This document shows positions 8,443-16,512 of a DNA stretch of 64,000 nt, piece by piece. Where the stretch lies: assembly GCF_900188455.1 (NCBI RefSeq), contig NZ_FZOL01000016.1, positions 1 through 64,000 on the forward strand. Reading direction: 5' to 3'. The notes below the pieces were generated by a model. That model did not search any database and was not told the DNA's origin. It saw nothing but the letters and a program-made list of their open reading frames with translations. A program made the position numbers and the translations under genes. Within the stretch, counting starts at the first letter, position 1, and the number at the start of each line of letters is the position of its first letter. Source of the DNA: Pseudomonas japonica (GTDB lineage: Bacteria; Pseudomonadota; Gammaproteobacteria; Pseudomonadales; Pseudomonadaceae).

Positions 8443-9126
8443 CTAGGGCTCCATCGGACTGACCATATGACCCGCGTCCAGGCGGATCTGTCGGTGGCAG
8501 CGGCGCGCCAGGCGCTCGTCGTGGGTGACCAGGACCAGGGTGGTGCCGCGTTCCTTGTTCAGCTCGAACAGCAGGTCGCTGATGCGCTCACCGGTGTGGC
8601 TGTCGAGGTTGCCGGTGGGTTCGTCGGCGAACAGCACCGCCGGTTCGGCGGCGAAGGCCCGGGCGATGGCCACCCGTTGCTGCTCGCCACCGGACAGCTG
8701 GCGTGGCGAATGGCTCAGGCGCTGGCCCAGGCCGACCCGCTCCAGCAGGGTGCGCGCGTGTTCGCGGGCATCGCGGCGGCCGTCCAGCTCCAGCGGCAGC
8801 ATGACGTTTTCCAGGGCGTTGAGACTGTCGAGCAACTGGAATGACTGGAAGACGAAACCGACGTGCTCGGCACGTACTCGGGCGCGCTGGTCTTCGTCCA
8901 GCGGCGCGAGGTCGTGGCCGGCCAGGATCACCGAGCCGGCGCTGGGCTGGTCGAGGCCGGCGAGCAGGCCGAGGAGGGTGGACTTGCCGGAGCCCGAGGC
9001 GCCGACGATGGCCAGGCTGTCGCCTTCGCTCAGGTCGAGGGACAGCGGGTGGAGGATGATGAGGCTGCCTTCCGCGCTGGGGACCACTTTGCTAAGGTTC
9101 CGCGCAATGAGAATGCTGGGGCCCAT
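8443..9126 (-). CDS. ABC transporter ATP-binding protein, YbbA/LolD-like
   Basis: 227 aa. Walker A GASGSGKST, signature LSGGEQQRVAIARA, Walker B VLFADEPTGNLDSH, and the H-loop in LVTHDERLARR. It energises the adjacent FtsX-type permease. The start at 9126 (MGPSILIARNL) is chosen because upstream sequence in frame lies inside tesA and is not protein-like. It and tesA diverge with only 10 bp between their start codons, so each promoter must lie inside the other gene. No strong ribosome site is visible. Confidence 0.9.
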   Translation of the reverse strand: MGPSILIARNLSKVVPSAEGSLIILHPLSLDLSEGDSLAIVGASGSGKSTLLGLLAGLDQPSAGSVILAGHDLAPLDEDQRARVRAEHVGFVFQSFQLLDSLNALENVMLPLELDGRRDAREHARTLLERVGLGQRLSHSPRQLSGGEQQRVAIARAFAAEPAVLFADEPTGNLDSHTGERISDLLFELNKERGTTLVLVTHDERLARRCHRQIRLDAGHMVSPMEP

Positions 9127-9136
9127 GGAGAATCCG

Positions 9137-9742
9137 ATGCGAGTGTGGTTATTGAGTGCTGGGCTGGCCTTGCTGTGCATGGCGCAGAACGCAGCGGCGG
9201 GTACTGTGTTGATCGTCGGCGATAGTATCAGCGCCGCTTTTGGCCTGGATACCCGCCAGGGCTGGGTCGCCCTCCTGGAAAAACGGCTCAGGGACGAGGG
9301 TTTCAGCGACAAGGTGGTCAATGCCTCGATCAGCGGCGACACCAGCGCGGGTGGCCAGGCGCGGCTGCCGGCGCTGCTTTCCGAGCACAAGCCGAGCCTG
9401 GTGGTGCTGGAGCTCGGCGGCAATGACGGGCTGCGTGGGCAGCTTCCTACACAATTGCAACAAAATCTTGCCTCGATGATCGACAAGTCCCGGGAAGCCG
9501 GGGCCAGGGTGCTGCTGTTGGGCATGCAACTGCCGCCGAACTACGGTGCGCGCTATACCAAAGCGTTCGCCCAGGTCTATTCCGATCTCGCCACGCAGAA
9601 GAACGTTCCCCTGGTGCCGTTCTTCCTCGAAGGCGTGGGTGGCCATCCCGAGCTGATGCAGGCCGACGGTATCCATCCCGCGCAAGGGGCCCAGGCGCAG
9701 TTGCTGGAAAATGCCTGGCCGGCCATCAAACCGCTGCTTTGA
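9137..9742 (+). CDS. tesA: Acyl-CoA thioesterase I / arylesterase TesA
   Basis: 201-aa periplasmic SGNH hydrolase with thioesterase, arylesterase and lysophospholipase activity in the family. A signal peptide (about residues 1-20, ending in QNAAAG) precedes the four SGNH blocks: IVGDSISAAFG (Ser nucleophile), NASISGDTSAGG (Gly), GGNDGLRG (Asn) and DGIHP (Asp/His). The start at 9137 has GGAGA at 9127-9131; the ATG at 9125 is a less likely alternative. Confidence 0.93.
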   Translation: MRVWLLSAGLALLCMAQNAAAGTVLIVGDSISAAFGLDTRQGWVALLEKRLRDEGFSDKVVNASISGDTSAGGQARLPALLSEHKPSLVVLELGGNDGLRGQLPTQLQQNLASMIDKSREAGARVLLLGMQLPPNYGARYTKAFAQVYSDLATQKNVPLVPFFLEGVGGHPELMQADGIHPAQGAQAQLLENAWPAIKPLL

Positions 9743-9798
9743 CGCTTTTATAGTGACCGGCTTTCGGCTAATGTTGCGCCCCCGATTTGGAGCCCCCG

Positions 9799-10080
9799 AT
9801 GCCGCGTCCCGCCTGGTCCCTGTATGCCTATCAATTGATCGAGCCCGACGAACAGCTTGACCTGTTCGCCTGTCAGGAGATCCGCGTGCATCTGATCGCC
9901 CGTCAGCTCGAACTGGGCGGCTCGGCGGATCGCACGCTGTGCGGCACGCTGCTTCCGGCGCAGCCGCGCTGGTCGGGCGTGCCCAATACGGTGTACCGCG
10001 ACCGTCGGCTGTGCTCGCTGTGCCGGGCGATTCTCGATGCCCAGCGTAAAGGCACAAGGCCAGTCTGGCCTGAACTCTGA
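9799..10080 (+). CDS. Small conserved hypothetical protein with a CxxC motif
   Basis: 93 aa, soluble, no signal. It begins MPRPAWSLYAYQLIEPDEQLD. A C-terminal LCSLCRAIL pair, with further Cys residues at FACQE and LCGTL, could bind a metal or form disulfides. Start at 9799 with GGAG at 9789-9792. It sits between tesA and the L,D-transpeptidase, all on the plus strand. Function not recognised. Confidence 0.7.
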   Translation: MPRPAWSLYAYQLIEPDEQLDLFACQEIRVHLIARQLELGGSADRTLCGTLLPAQPRWSGVPNTVYRDRRLCSLCRAILDAQRKGTRPVWPEL

Positions 10081-10174
10081 GTCTGTCGGGCCGCCCGGCA
10101 GGCCTGTATGCCGAAAATTCCTACAGCGGTGTACAATTGTCGCCTTCACCCCGAATTTGCGAAGGATTTCCCGG

Positions 10175-11152
10175 ATGTTGCCGCGCTTTCCCGCCGTCAC
10201 CCGCTGCCTGTCCCTGGCCGCTGCCCTGATCGCCGCCGGCCCTGTTGCCGCGCTGGAGTTTCCCCTGCCGCCGCCAGGCGAAGACATCATCGGTCAGGTC
10301 CAGGTGATCAAGGCCAAGTACGAGGATACCTTCGCCGACATCGGTACCGCCGGTGACCTGGGTTACCTGGAGATGGTCGCCGCCAACCCGGGCGTCGATC
10401 CGTGGCTGCCGGGCGCCGGCACCGAGATCGTGCTGCCGACCCGCTTCATCCTGCCGCCGGGCCCGCGCGAGGGCATCGTCATCAACCTCGCCGAGTACCG
10501 CATGTACTACTTCCCGAAAGGCGAGAACGTGGTGCACACCTACCCGCTGGGTATCGGCCGCGAAGGCTGGGGCTCGCCGATCGCTCAGACCCGGGTGACG
10601 GCCAAGACGCCGAACCCGACCTGGACGCCACCGGCCTCGATCAAGGCCGAGCACGCCGCCGACGGCGACCCGCTGCCGAACGTGGTGCCGGCCGGTCCGG
10701 ACAACCCGCTGGGACCGTTCAAGTTCACCCTGGGCGTACCGGGTTACCTGATTCATGGTTCGAACAAGAAGTTCGGCATCGGCATGCGTACCAGCCATGG
10801 CTGCTTCCGCATGTTCAACAACAATGTGCTGGAACTGGCGAAGATGGCGCCGGTCGGCACGCCGGTGCGGATCATCAACGAGCCGTACAAGTTCGGTGTC
10901 AGCGCGGGCAAGGTTTACCTGGAAGCGCATACCCCGCTGGACGACAAGGGCGATCCTTCCGTGGTGGACAAGCACACCGCGGTGATCAACGCCCTGCTCA
11001 AGCGTGAAGACCTGGCCAACAACGTGCAGATGAACTGGGACATGGTTCGCGATGTGGTTGCCGCGGAAGATGGCATGCCGGTGGAAATCGCTGTGCCGCT
11101 CGCACCGGGTGGCACAGCGCCGATGGTTTCGAGCAGTCCGTATCAGCAGTAG
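10175..11152 (+). CDS. L,D-transpeptidase (ErfK/YbiS/YcfS/YnhG family)
   Basis: 325-aa periplasmic YkuD-domain transpeptidase. A signal peptide (about residues 1-26) is followed by a LysM-like segment (about 35-90) and the catalytic domain, whose motif reads HGSNKKFGIGMRTSHGCFRM (His and Cys catalytic). Homologues make 3-3 cross-links or attach the major lipoprotein to peptidoglycan. The neighbouring gene is the major lipoprotein oprI, which fits a role in anchoring it, though that is inference. The start at 10175 has AAGGA at 10163-10167. A terminator hairpin follows at 11173. Confidence 0.92.
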   Translation: MLPRFPAVTRCLSLAAALIAAGPVAALEFPLPPPGEDIIGQVQVIKAKYEDTFADIGTAGDLGYLEMVAANPGVDPWLPGAGTEIVLPTRFILPPGPREGIVINLAEYRMYYFPKGENVVHTYPLGIGREGWGSPIAQTRVTAKTPNPTWTPPASIKAEHAADGDPLPNVVPAGPDNPLGPFKFTLGVPGYLIHGSNKKFGIGMRTSHGCFRMFNNNVLELAKMAPVGTPVRIINEPYKFGVSAGKVYLEAHTPLDDKGDPSVVDKHTAVINALLKREDLANNVQMNWDMVRDVVAAEDGMPVEIAVPLAPGGTAPMVSSSPYQQ

Positions 11153-11172
11153 TTGTTCGCTGGATGAAGCAC

Positions 11173-11199
11173 AGGGATCGCGATGCGGTCCCTTTTTTT
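11173..11199 (+). terminator. Rho-independent terminator of the L,D-transpeptidase gene
   Basis: AGGGATCGC pairs with GCGGTCCCT (9 bp, one G-T pair, loop GAT), followed by seven T residues at 11193-11199. Confidence 0.8.
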
Positions 11200-11266
11200 G
11201 CCGCGTCGGATAGCCGAACGGATATCCAGGGCAACGTTCGGTTAGTTGGCCGAGGTTCTAGCGGGC

Positions 11267-11299
11267 AATAAAAAAGCCGACCCACAAGTGGGTCGGCTT
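11267..11299 (-). terminator. Rho-independent terminator of oprI
   Basis: 10-bp arms 11276-11285 and 11288-11297 (GCCGACCCAC/GTGGGTCGGC). On the minus strand the stem is followed by a run of T residues (A run at 11270-11275 on plus). It sits 24 bases past the oprI stop. Confidence 0.9.
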
Positions 11300-11322
11300 C
11301 AAATAACAATCCCGGGGGATTA

Positions 11323-11574
11323 TTACTTGCGGCTGGCTTTTTCCAGCATACGCAGAGCGCGCTCGTTAGCTTCGTCAGCGGTCTGCTGAGCTTTCTGAGC
11401 GGCAGCCAGAGCGTCGTCGGCTTTGCGATACGCTTCGTCAGCACGAGCTTGTGCACGAGCTGCTGCGTCTTCGGTAGCAGTCAGACGAGCTTCGGTTTCT
11501 TTGGAGACGCTGCTGCAACCGGTAGCCAGAACTGCGGCCAAGGCCAGAGCAGAGAATTTCAGAACGTTGTTCAT
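11323..11574 (-). CDS. oprI: Major outer membrane lipoprotein I
   Basis: 83-aa Lpp-type lipoprotein. The signal peptide ends in the lipobox LATGC, so the mature protein starts at Cys-20. The remainder is an Ala-rich heptad coiled coil (ETEARLTATEDAAARAQARA and onward) ending in the C-terminal Lys (EKASRK) that is joined to peptidoglycan in this family. The start at 11574 has AAGGGGAA immediately upstream. Codon use is strongly biased, as expected for a very abundant protein. Confidence 0.97.
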   Translation of the reverse strand: MNNVLKFSALALAAVLATGCSSVSKETEARLTATEDAAARAQARADEAYRKADDALAAAQKAQQTADEANERALRMLEKASRK

Positions 11575-12064
11575 CGTGTTCCCCTTCAAGGACTTTCTAT
11601 TAAATAGCCATCTCTCAGCAAAGAGAAACTGGCCGGCGTACATAGTACCCATTACTTGTAGTAAGTAAACTGACTGAGCGCAAGAATTGGAAAAAAATTG
11701 CCTTGCCACCCTGCTTGACAGCAAAAACGTCCGAAAACCGTGCATTAGCGGCCATTGGCGATGTAACACGTTCTTGTAAAAGTACTTTTTGTTGAACTAA
11801 TGGTGACTTTTAGTGTCATGTTGCGTCATAACAAACGGATGATCCGGGTTACCCGTCGAGCGGAGCCCGGACGTGGAATTTTTTGCAGCCGGTGCCTTGA
11901 GCATCCGCGCAGGGCGCGCCTACTATTTGTAACGTGCTCAGTTGCCCAGAGAACGAGCGGGCTTTTCTCGCTGTCCAACGGGGCACGGGGTGGCGTAGAG
12001 GTTCCTTCGCCGGACAAACATCGGTTAAGGTAGGGTTTTGTTACAAGACCCGCGAGGAGTAGTG
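11575..12064. other. 490-bp non-coding gap between oprI and the acetyltransferase gene
   Basis: It holds the oprI promoter region on the minus strand and, for the plus strand, TTGAGC (11897-11902), 18 bp and TACTAT (11921-11926) as a possible promoter. A plus-strand open frame at 11800-12033 has no ribosome site and no recognisable protein. From memory of P. aeruginosa gene order, the genes left and right of this gap are far apart there. Confidence 0.5.
11642..11669 (-). promoter_or_regulatory. Candidate oprI promoter
   Basis: Reading the minus strand, TTTACT (11669-11664), 16 bp and TACTAT (11647-11642) could be -35 and -10. An A/T tract farther upstream (around 11690-11700) could be an UP element. 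An alternative pair, TTGCGC-17-TACAAG, overlaps it. Confidence 0.35.
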
Positions 12065-12346
12065 ATGAGCGAGGCGTTGTCCATCCACCATGACCAGGCT
12101 GGTCATCAATTCGAGACCAATGTGGACGGTCATCGTGCGTACCTGACCTACATGGACCTGGGGAAACAGACCCTGGATATCTATCGCACCTTCGTGCCGA
12201 ATGCCCTGCGCGGTCGCGGCATCGCCGCGGCACTCACCGAGCGGGCACTGGCCTATGCCGAAGAGCGCGGCTACACCGTGATTCCTTCATGCTCCTACGT
12301 CGAACGCTACATGGAGCGTCACCAGAAGCATTCTTCCAAAGTCTGA
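12065..12346 (+). CDS. GNAT family N-acetyltransferase (YjdJ type)
   Basis: 93 aa, the short single-motif acetyltransferase fold. The acetyl-CoA loop is seen in PNALRGRGIAAALTERAL, then YAEERGYTVIPSCSYVERYMERH. Substrate unknown. The start at 12065 has GAGGAG at 12053-12058. A strong hairpin at 12394 separates it from the convergent DAHP synthase gene. Confidence 0.85.
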   Translation: MSEALSIHHDQAGHQFETNVDGHRAYLTYMDLGKQTLDIYRTFVPNALRGRGIAAALTERALAYAEERGYTVIPSCSYVERYMERHQKHSSKV

Positions 12347-12393
12347 ATCCCCAGGACGCAGCGCCATCGATCGCCGCTGACCTCCCAGACACG

Positions 12394-12420
12394 AAAACGC
12401 CGGGCATTGCCCGGCGTTTT
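12394..12420. terminator. Bidirectional Rho-independent terminator
   Basis: AAAA, then CGCCGGGC-ATT-GCCCGGCG (8 bp), then TTTT. The flanking A and T runs let it serve both the acetyltransferase (plus) and the DAHP synthase (minus). Confidence 0.88.
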
Positions 12421-12432
12421 CGTTTGCGCCGA

Positions 12433-13506
12433 TCAGCCGCGGCGTTTCGGCAATACATCCTTGAGCTTGGTGCGCATGTTGCGCAGGGTGTTGGCCGTGG
12501 TTTCCCAGTCGATGCAGGCATCGGTGATGGACACGCCGTATTGCAGTTGGTCGAGGTCTTTCGGAATTGCCTGGCAACCCCAGTTGAGGTGGCTTTCCAC
12601 CATCAGGCCGATGATCGACTGGTTGCCTTCGAGGATCTGGTTGGCGACGTTCTCCATCACCAGCGGCTGCAGGGCTGGGTCCTTGTTGGAGTTGGCGTGG
12701 CTGCAGTCGACCATGATGTTCGGCGTGATCTTCGCCTTGTTCAGCGCCTGTTCGCACAGGGCGACGCTGACCGAGTCGTAGTTCGGCTTGCCGTTGCCGC
12801 CGCGCAGGACCACGTGACCGTAGGCATTGCCCTTGGTGGTGACGATGGACACGCCGCCTTCCTGGTTGATGCCGAGGAAACGGTGCGGGCTGGAGACCGA
12901 TTGCAGGGCGTTGATGGCCACGGTCAGGCCGCCATCGGTGCCGTTCTTGAAGCCGACCGCGGAGGACAGGCCGGAAGCCATTTCACGGTGGGTCTGGGAT
13001 TCGGTGGTGCGGGCGCCGATGGCCGACCAGCTGATCAGGTCCTGCAGGTACTGCGGGGAGATCGGGTCGAGGGCTTCGGTGGCGGTGGGCAGGCCCATTT
13101 CCGCCAGGTCCAGGAGCAGCTGGCGACCGATGTGCAGGCCGTCCTGGATCTTGAACGAGTCGTCCAGGTACGGGTCGTTGATCAGGCCTTTCCAGCCGAC
13201 CGTGGTGCGCGGCTTCTCGAAGTAGACGCGCATCACCAGGTACAGGGTGTCGGACACTTCCGCGGCGAGCACCTTGAGGCGCTCGGCATATTCGTGGGCG
13301 GCCTTGACGTCATGGATGGAGCAGGGGCCGACCACGACGAACAGGCGATGATCCTTGCCGTCGAGGATATTGCGCACCACTTCACGGCCCGCGGTTACGG
13401 TCTGAAGCGCGGTGGCGCTGAGTGGAATCTCCTTCTTGAGCTGATCGGGCGTGATCAGTGTCTCGTTGGAGGCAACGTTTAGGTCGTCGATCGGTAAATC
13501 AGCCAT
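12433..13506 (-). CDS. 3-deoxy-7-phosphoheptulonate (DAHP) synthase, class I alpha
   Basis: 357 aa. It condenses PEP and erythrose-4-phosphate at the entry of the shikimate pathway. It matches the AroF/AroG/AroH family: VVVGPCSIHDVKAAHEYAERL, MRVYFEKPRTTVGWKGLINDP, GARTTESQTHREMASGLS, KNGTDGG, VDCSHANSNKDP and ESHLNWGCQ. Metal ligands expected are the Cys of GPCSIHD, the His of HRF, Glu and Asp near the end. Feedback type (Tyr, Phe or Trp) is not decided here, so no symbol is given. Confidence 0.95.
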   Translation of the reverse strand: MADLPIDDLNVASNETLITPDQLKKEIPLSATALQTVTAGREVVRNILDGKDHRLFVVVGPCSIHDVKAAHEYAERLKVLAAEVSDTLYLVMRVYFEKPRTTVGWKGLINDPYLDDSFKIQDGLHIGRQLLLDLAEMGLPTATEALDPISPQYLQDLISWSAIGARTTESQTHREMASGLSSAVGFKNGTDGGLTVAINALQSVSSPHRFLGINQEGGVSIVTTKGNAYGHVVLRGGNGKPNYDSVSVALCEQALNKAKITPNIMVDCSHANSNKDPALQPLVMENVANQILEGNQSIIGLMVESHLNWGCQAIPKDLDQLQYGVSITDACIDWETTANTLRNMRTKLKDVLPKRRG

Positions 13507-13719
13507 CGTGTTACTCGTCAGGTCACGGATGCCGGCCGCCAGCGATCCCCGTGCGGCGGAGCAGCATGATTGAGCTCAGCGGGGAGCGGAACCTTAGCGC
13601 GTAATCCCTTTGTTCGACAATGGGCAAACGCCTGATAGCAGGGCGGTTTGGGCCTTTGCACGCGGGTTTTTGCGACTAAAGTGGCTGAGTGCATAATCGT
13701 GCGCTGGATTTTTGGGTCG

Positions 13720-13852
13720 GGGGCCGCTTTGCGGCCCTTCGCGGTGGTTCGTCACACGACAAGCCACGCTCCTACAGAATATGCGCAATTCTCGTAATTG
13801 GAGCGTGGCTTGTCGTGTGACGAACCACCGCGAAGGGCTGCGAAGCAGCCCC
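13720..13852. repeat. Long inverted REP-like pair
   Basis: Bases 13735-13772 and their reverse complement in 13800-13837 are identical over 38 bp, and the homology extends outward into a GGGC-CGC...GCG-GCCC mini-hairpin on each side. This is a different REP flavour from the GTAGGAGC type: its arm contains GGTGGTTCGTCACACGACAA. It fills the gap between DAHP synthase and the nucleotidase gene (13507-13868), which otherwise shows no gene. Confidence 0.85.
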
Positions 13853-13868
13853 AACATGAGGGCAGAAC

Positions 13869-14777
13869 ATGAGCAAAGGCCTGGGCGACAAACTGGTGGT
13901 GGCGATCTCCTCGCGGGCGCTGTTCGATCTGAGCGAGAGCCACCGACTGTTCCTGCGCGAGGGTGTCGAGGCCTATCGCCAGTACCAGATCGAACACGAA
14001 GACGAACATCTCGCGCCCGGCGATGCCTTTCTCCTGGTGGAAAAACTGCTGGGGCTCAATGCGCTGCTCGGTCAGCCGCGGGTCGAGGTGGTGCTGGTCT
14101 CGCGCAACAGTGCCGATACCGGCCTGCGCGTGTTCAATTCCATCGAACACTATGGCCTGGGCATCTCCCGCGCGGCGTTCGTCGGCGGGCGCAGTCCCTA
14201 TCCCTATCTGGCGGCATTCGGTTGCCATCTGTTCCTCTCCACCGATGCCGATGATGTGCGCAGCGCCCTGGATGCCGGTTTCGCCGCGGCCACCATCCTC
14301 TCCGGCGGGGCGCGGCGGGAAGCCACCGAGGAACTGCGCATCGCCTTCGACGGCGACGCCGTGCTGTTCTCCGACGAGTCCGAGCGGGTTTACCAGTTGG
14401 GCGGACTTGAGGCCTTCCAGGCCAACGAGCGTCAGGCGGCACGCCAGGCCTTGCGCGGCGGGCCGTTCAAACCCTTCCTCGCCGCTCTGAACCAGTTGCA
14501 GAGCGAGTTCTCCACCGGCGCCTGCCCGATTCGCACCGCGCTGGTCACCGCGCGTTCGGCGCCGGCTCACGAGCGGGTGATCCGTACCTTGCGCGAATGG
14601 GATATCCGTCTCGACGAGTCGCTGTTCCTCGGTGGCCTGGACAAGTCGGCATTCCTCGAAGCCTTCGCCGCCGACGTGTTCTTCGACGACCAGGCCGGGC
14701 ACTGCGAGCGTGCCGGCAAGGTGGTCGCCACGGGCCATGTGCCGCATGGCATCAGCAATCGCCAGGACCCGGCCTGA
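13869..14777 (+). CDS. 5'-nucleotidase (cytosolic cN-I family)
   Basis: 302 aa, resembling the bacterial 5'-nucleotidase / NT5C1 family, a HAD-like hydrolase that dephosphorylates nucleoside monophosphates. Supporting segments are LVVAISSRALFDL at the N-terminus (replacing the usual DxDxT loop with ISSRALFD), HLFLSTDADDVRSAL, IAFDGDAVLFSDESERVY, ALVTARSAP and ADVFFDDQAGHC. Start at 13869, a few bases past the REP pair. Next gene is 84 bp downstream on the same strand. Confidence 0.85.
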   Translation: MSKGLGDKLVVAISSRALFDLSESHRLFLREGVEAYRQYQIEHEDEHLAPGDAFLLVEKLLGLNALLGQPRVEVVLVSRNSADTGLRVFNSIEHYGLGISRAAFVGGRSPYPYLAAFGCHLFLSTDADDVRSALDAGFAAATILSGGARREATEELRIAFDGDAVLFSDESERVYQLGGLEAFQANERQAARQALRGGPFKPFLAALNQLQSEFSTGACPIRTALVTARSAPAHERVIRTLREWDIRLDESLFLGGLDKSAFLEAFAADVFFDDQAGHCERAGKVVATGHVPHGISNRQDPA

Positions 14778-14860
14778 GCCCCGCCGGACGGGGCCTGCGC
14801 CGCGGATTGGCGCTGCTAAGCTGAAGCTTGCCCTGCCGCTCTGGCAGTCGAGGAGGTCAA

Positions 14861-15358
14861 ATGATCCGTTCGATGCTGTACGCCACGGACCTCGGTGTTT
14901 ACGCGCCCTATGTCATGCAACACGCGCTGGCCATGGCGCGTTCTTTCAATGCCGAGCTCTACGTGATCCACGCCGTGGAACCGATGGGGCAATTCGCCGA
15001 ATCGCTGTTGCAGAGTTACCTGGACGAACAGACGCTGGACCAGTTGCACAGCCAGGGCGTGAATACCGTCATGGCCAATATAGAGCAGCGGGTCCTGGAA
15101 AATTTTCGCGATGAGCTCGGTGACCAGGATGACCTGGCGCTGATCCGCGCGGTGCGGGTACGCCAGGGCGATCCGGCCGAGGTGATCCTGCAGCAGGCCC
15201 AGCGCCTGAACGTCGATCTGCTCATCGTCGGCAGTCACAGTCACGGCGCGGGGGTGGAGATCCCGATCGGCCGTACCGCGGTGCGCATTCTGCAACTGTC
15301 TCCGGTGCCGGTGTACATGGTGCCGCTCGCCCAGCACCTGGGGCGGCGCAAGGAATGA
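14861..15358 (+). CDS. Universal stress protein (UspA family)
   Basis: 165-aa single-domain Usp. It begins MIRSMLYATDLGVYAPYVM and ends with the ATP-binding signature GSHSHGAGVEIPIGRTAVRI followed by SPVPVYMVPL. GAGGAGG lies 5 bases before the ATG at 14861, which fixes the start over an upstream in-frame codon. It precedes cysB by 122 bp; the two may be separately transcribed, as an A/T-rich region lies between. Confidence 0.9.
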   Translation: MIRSMLYATDLGVYAPYVMQHALAMARSFNAELYVIHAVEPMGQFAESLLQSYLDEQTLDQLHSQGVNTVMANIEQRVLENFRDELGDQDDLALIRAVRVRQGDPAEVILQQAQRLNVDLLIVGSHSHGAGVEIPIGRTAVRILQLSPVPVYMVPLAQHLGRRKE

Positions 15359-15480
15359 GGGATCTTTCCGCTGCATGCGTAAGAAAACTGGTGAAATTGT
15401 TCTAGATTTATTCTCCTGACCACTAATATAGTTATAACTCGTCGCTGTTGCCGGTGACGCCCAGCATCTGAGGGATACCT

Positions 15481-16455
15481 ATGAAGCTTCAACAACTGCG
15501 CTACATCTGGGAAGTGGCGCACCACGACCTCAACGTCTCCGCGACAGCGCAAAGCCTGTACACCTCCCAGCCGGGGATCAGCAAGCAGATTCGCCTGTTG
15601 GAAGACGAGCTGGGCGTGGAAGTGTTCGCCCGCAGCGGCAAGCACCTGACCCGCGTCACCCCGGCGGGGGAGCGGATCATCAACACCGCCGGAGAAATCC
15701 TGCGCAAGGTCGAGAGCATCAAGCAGATTGCCCAGGAATTCTCCAACGAGAAGAAGGGCACCCTGTCCATCGCCACCACCCACACCCAGGCGCGCTATGC
15801 CCTGCCGCCGGTGATCAGTTCGTTCATCAAGCAGTACCCGGAAGTGGCCCTGCACATGCACCAGGGCTCGCCGATGCAGATCGCCGAGATGGCCGCCGAC
15901 GGCACCGTCGATTTCGCCATCGCCACCGAAGCGCTGGAGCTGTTCGGCGACCTGGTGATGATGCCGTGCTACCGCTGGAACCGTTGCGTGGTCGTGCCCC
16001 AGGGCCATCCGCTGACCAAGCTGCCGAAGCTGACCCTGGAAGTCCTCGCCGAATACCCGATCGTGACCTACGTCTTCGGTTTCACCGGCCGTTCCAAGCT
16101 GGACGAAGCCTTCAGCCATCGCGGCCTGACCCCGAAAGTGGTGTTCACCGCCGCCGACGCCGACGTGATCAAGACTTACGTACGCCTCGGCCTGGGTGTC
16201 GGCATCGTCGCCAAGATGGCGGTGGATCCGAAGCTGGACAGCGATCTGGTGGTGCTCGATGCCAGCGAGCTGTTCGAGTCCAGCATCACCAAGATCGGCT
16301 TCCGTCGCGGTACGTTCCTGCGTGGTTTCATGTGCGACTTCATCGAGAAGTTCGCCCCGCACCTGACCCGCGAAGTGATGGCCAAGGCGATCCAGTGCCA
16401 CAACAAGCAGGAACTGGAAGAGCTGTTCGAAGGGGTCGAGCTGCCTGTGCACTGA
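15481..16455 (+). CDS. cysB: LysR-type regulator CysB
   Basis: 324-aa master activator of sulfate assimilation and cysteine synthesis, with N-acetylserine as inducer in the family. The N-terminal winged helix begins MKLQQLRYIWEVAHHDLN, with TSQPGISKQIRLLEDELGVE as the recognition region. The effector domain contains THTQARYALPPVI and QGSPMQIAEMAADGTVDFAI, the sulfate/acetylserine pocket region. cysH, a typical CysB target, is the convergent neighbour. Confidence 0.96.
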   Translation: MKLQQLRYIWEVAHHDLNVSATAQSLYTSQPGISKQIRLLEDELGVEVFARSGKHLTRVTPAGERIINTAGEILRKVESIKQIAQEFSNEKKGTLSIATTHTQARYALPPVISSFIKQYPEVALHMHQGSPMQIAEMAADGTVDFAIATEALELFGDLVMMPCYRWNRCVVVPQGHPLTKLPKLTLEVLAEYPIVTYVFGFTGRSKLDEAFSHRGLTPKVVFTAADADVIKTYVRLGLGVGIVAKMAVDPKLDSDLVVLDASELFESSITKIGFRRGTFLRGFMCDFIEKFAPHLTREVMAKAIQCHNKQELEELFEGVELPVH

Positions 16456-16473
16456 GACAGGTTTCGCACCCAG

Positions 16474-16500
16474 AAAAAAACCGGCCGCGGCCGGTTTTTT
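16474..16500. terminator. Bidirectional terminator between cysB and cysH
   Basis: AAAAAAA, the palindrome CCGGCCGCGGCCGG (16481-16494), then TTTTTT. It serves the cysB and cysH transcripts converging here. Confidence 0.9.
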
Positions 16501-16512
16501 CGTTTCCGTCGA

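Noticed and set aside
11800..12033. 77-codon plus-strand open frame between oprI and the acetyltransferase
   Set aside because: No ribosome site and composition unlike a protein; the region fits promoters better.
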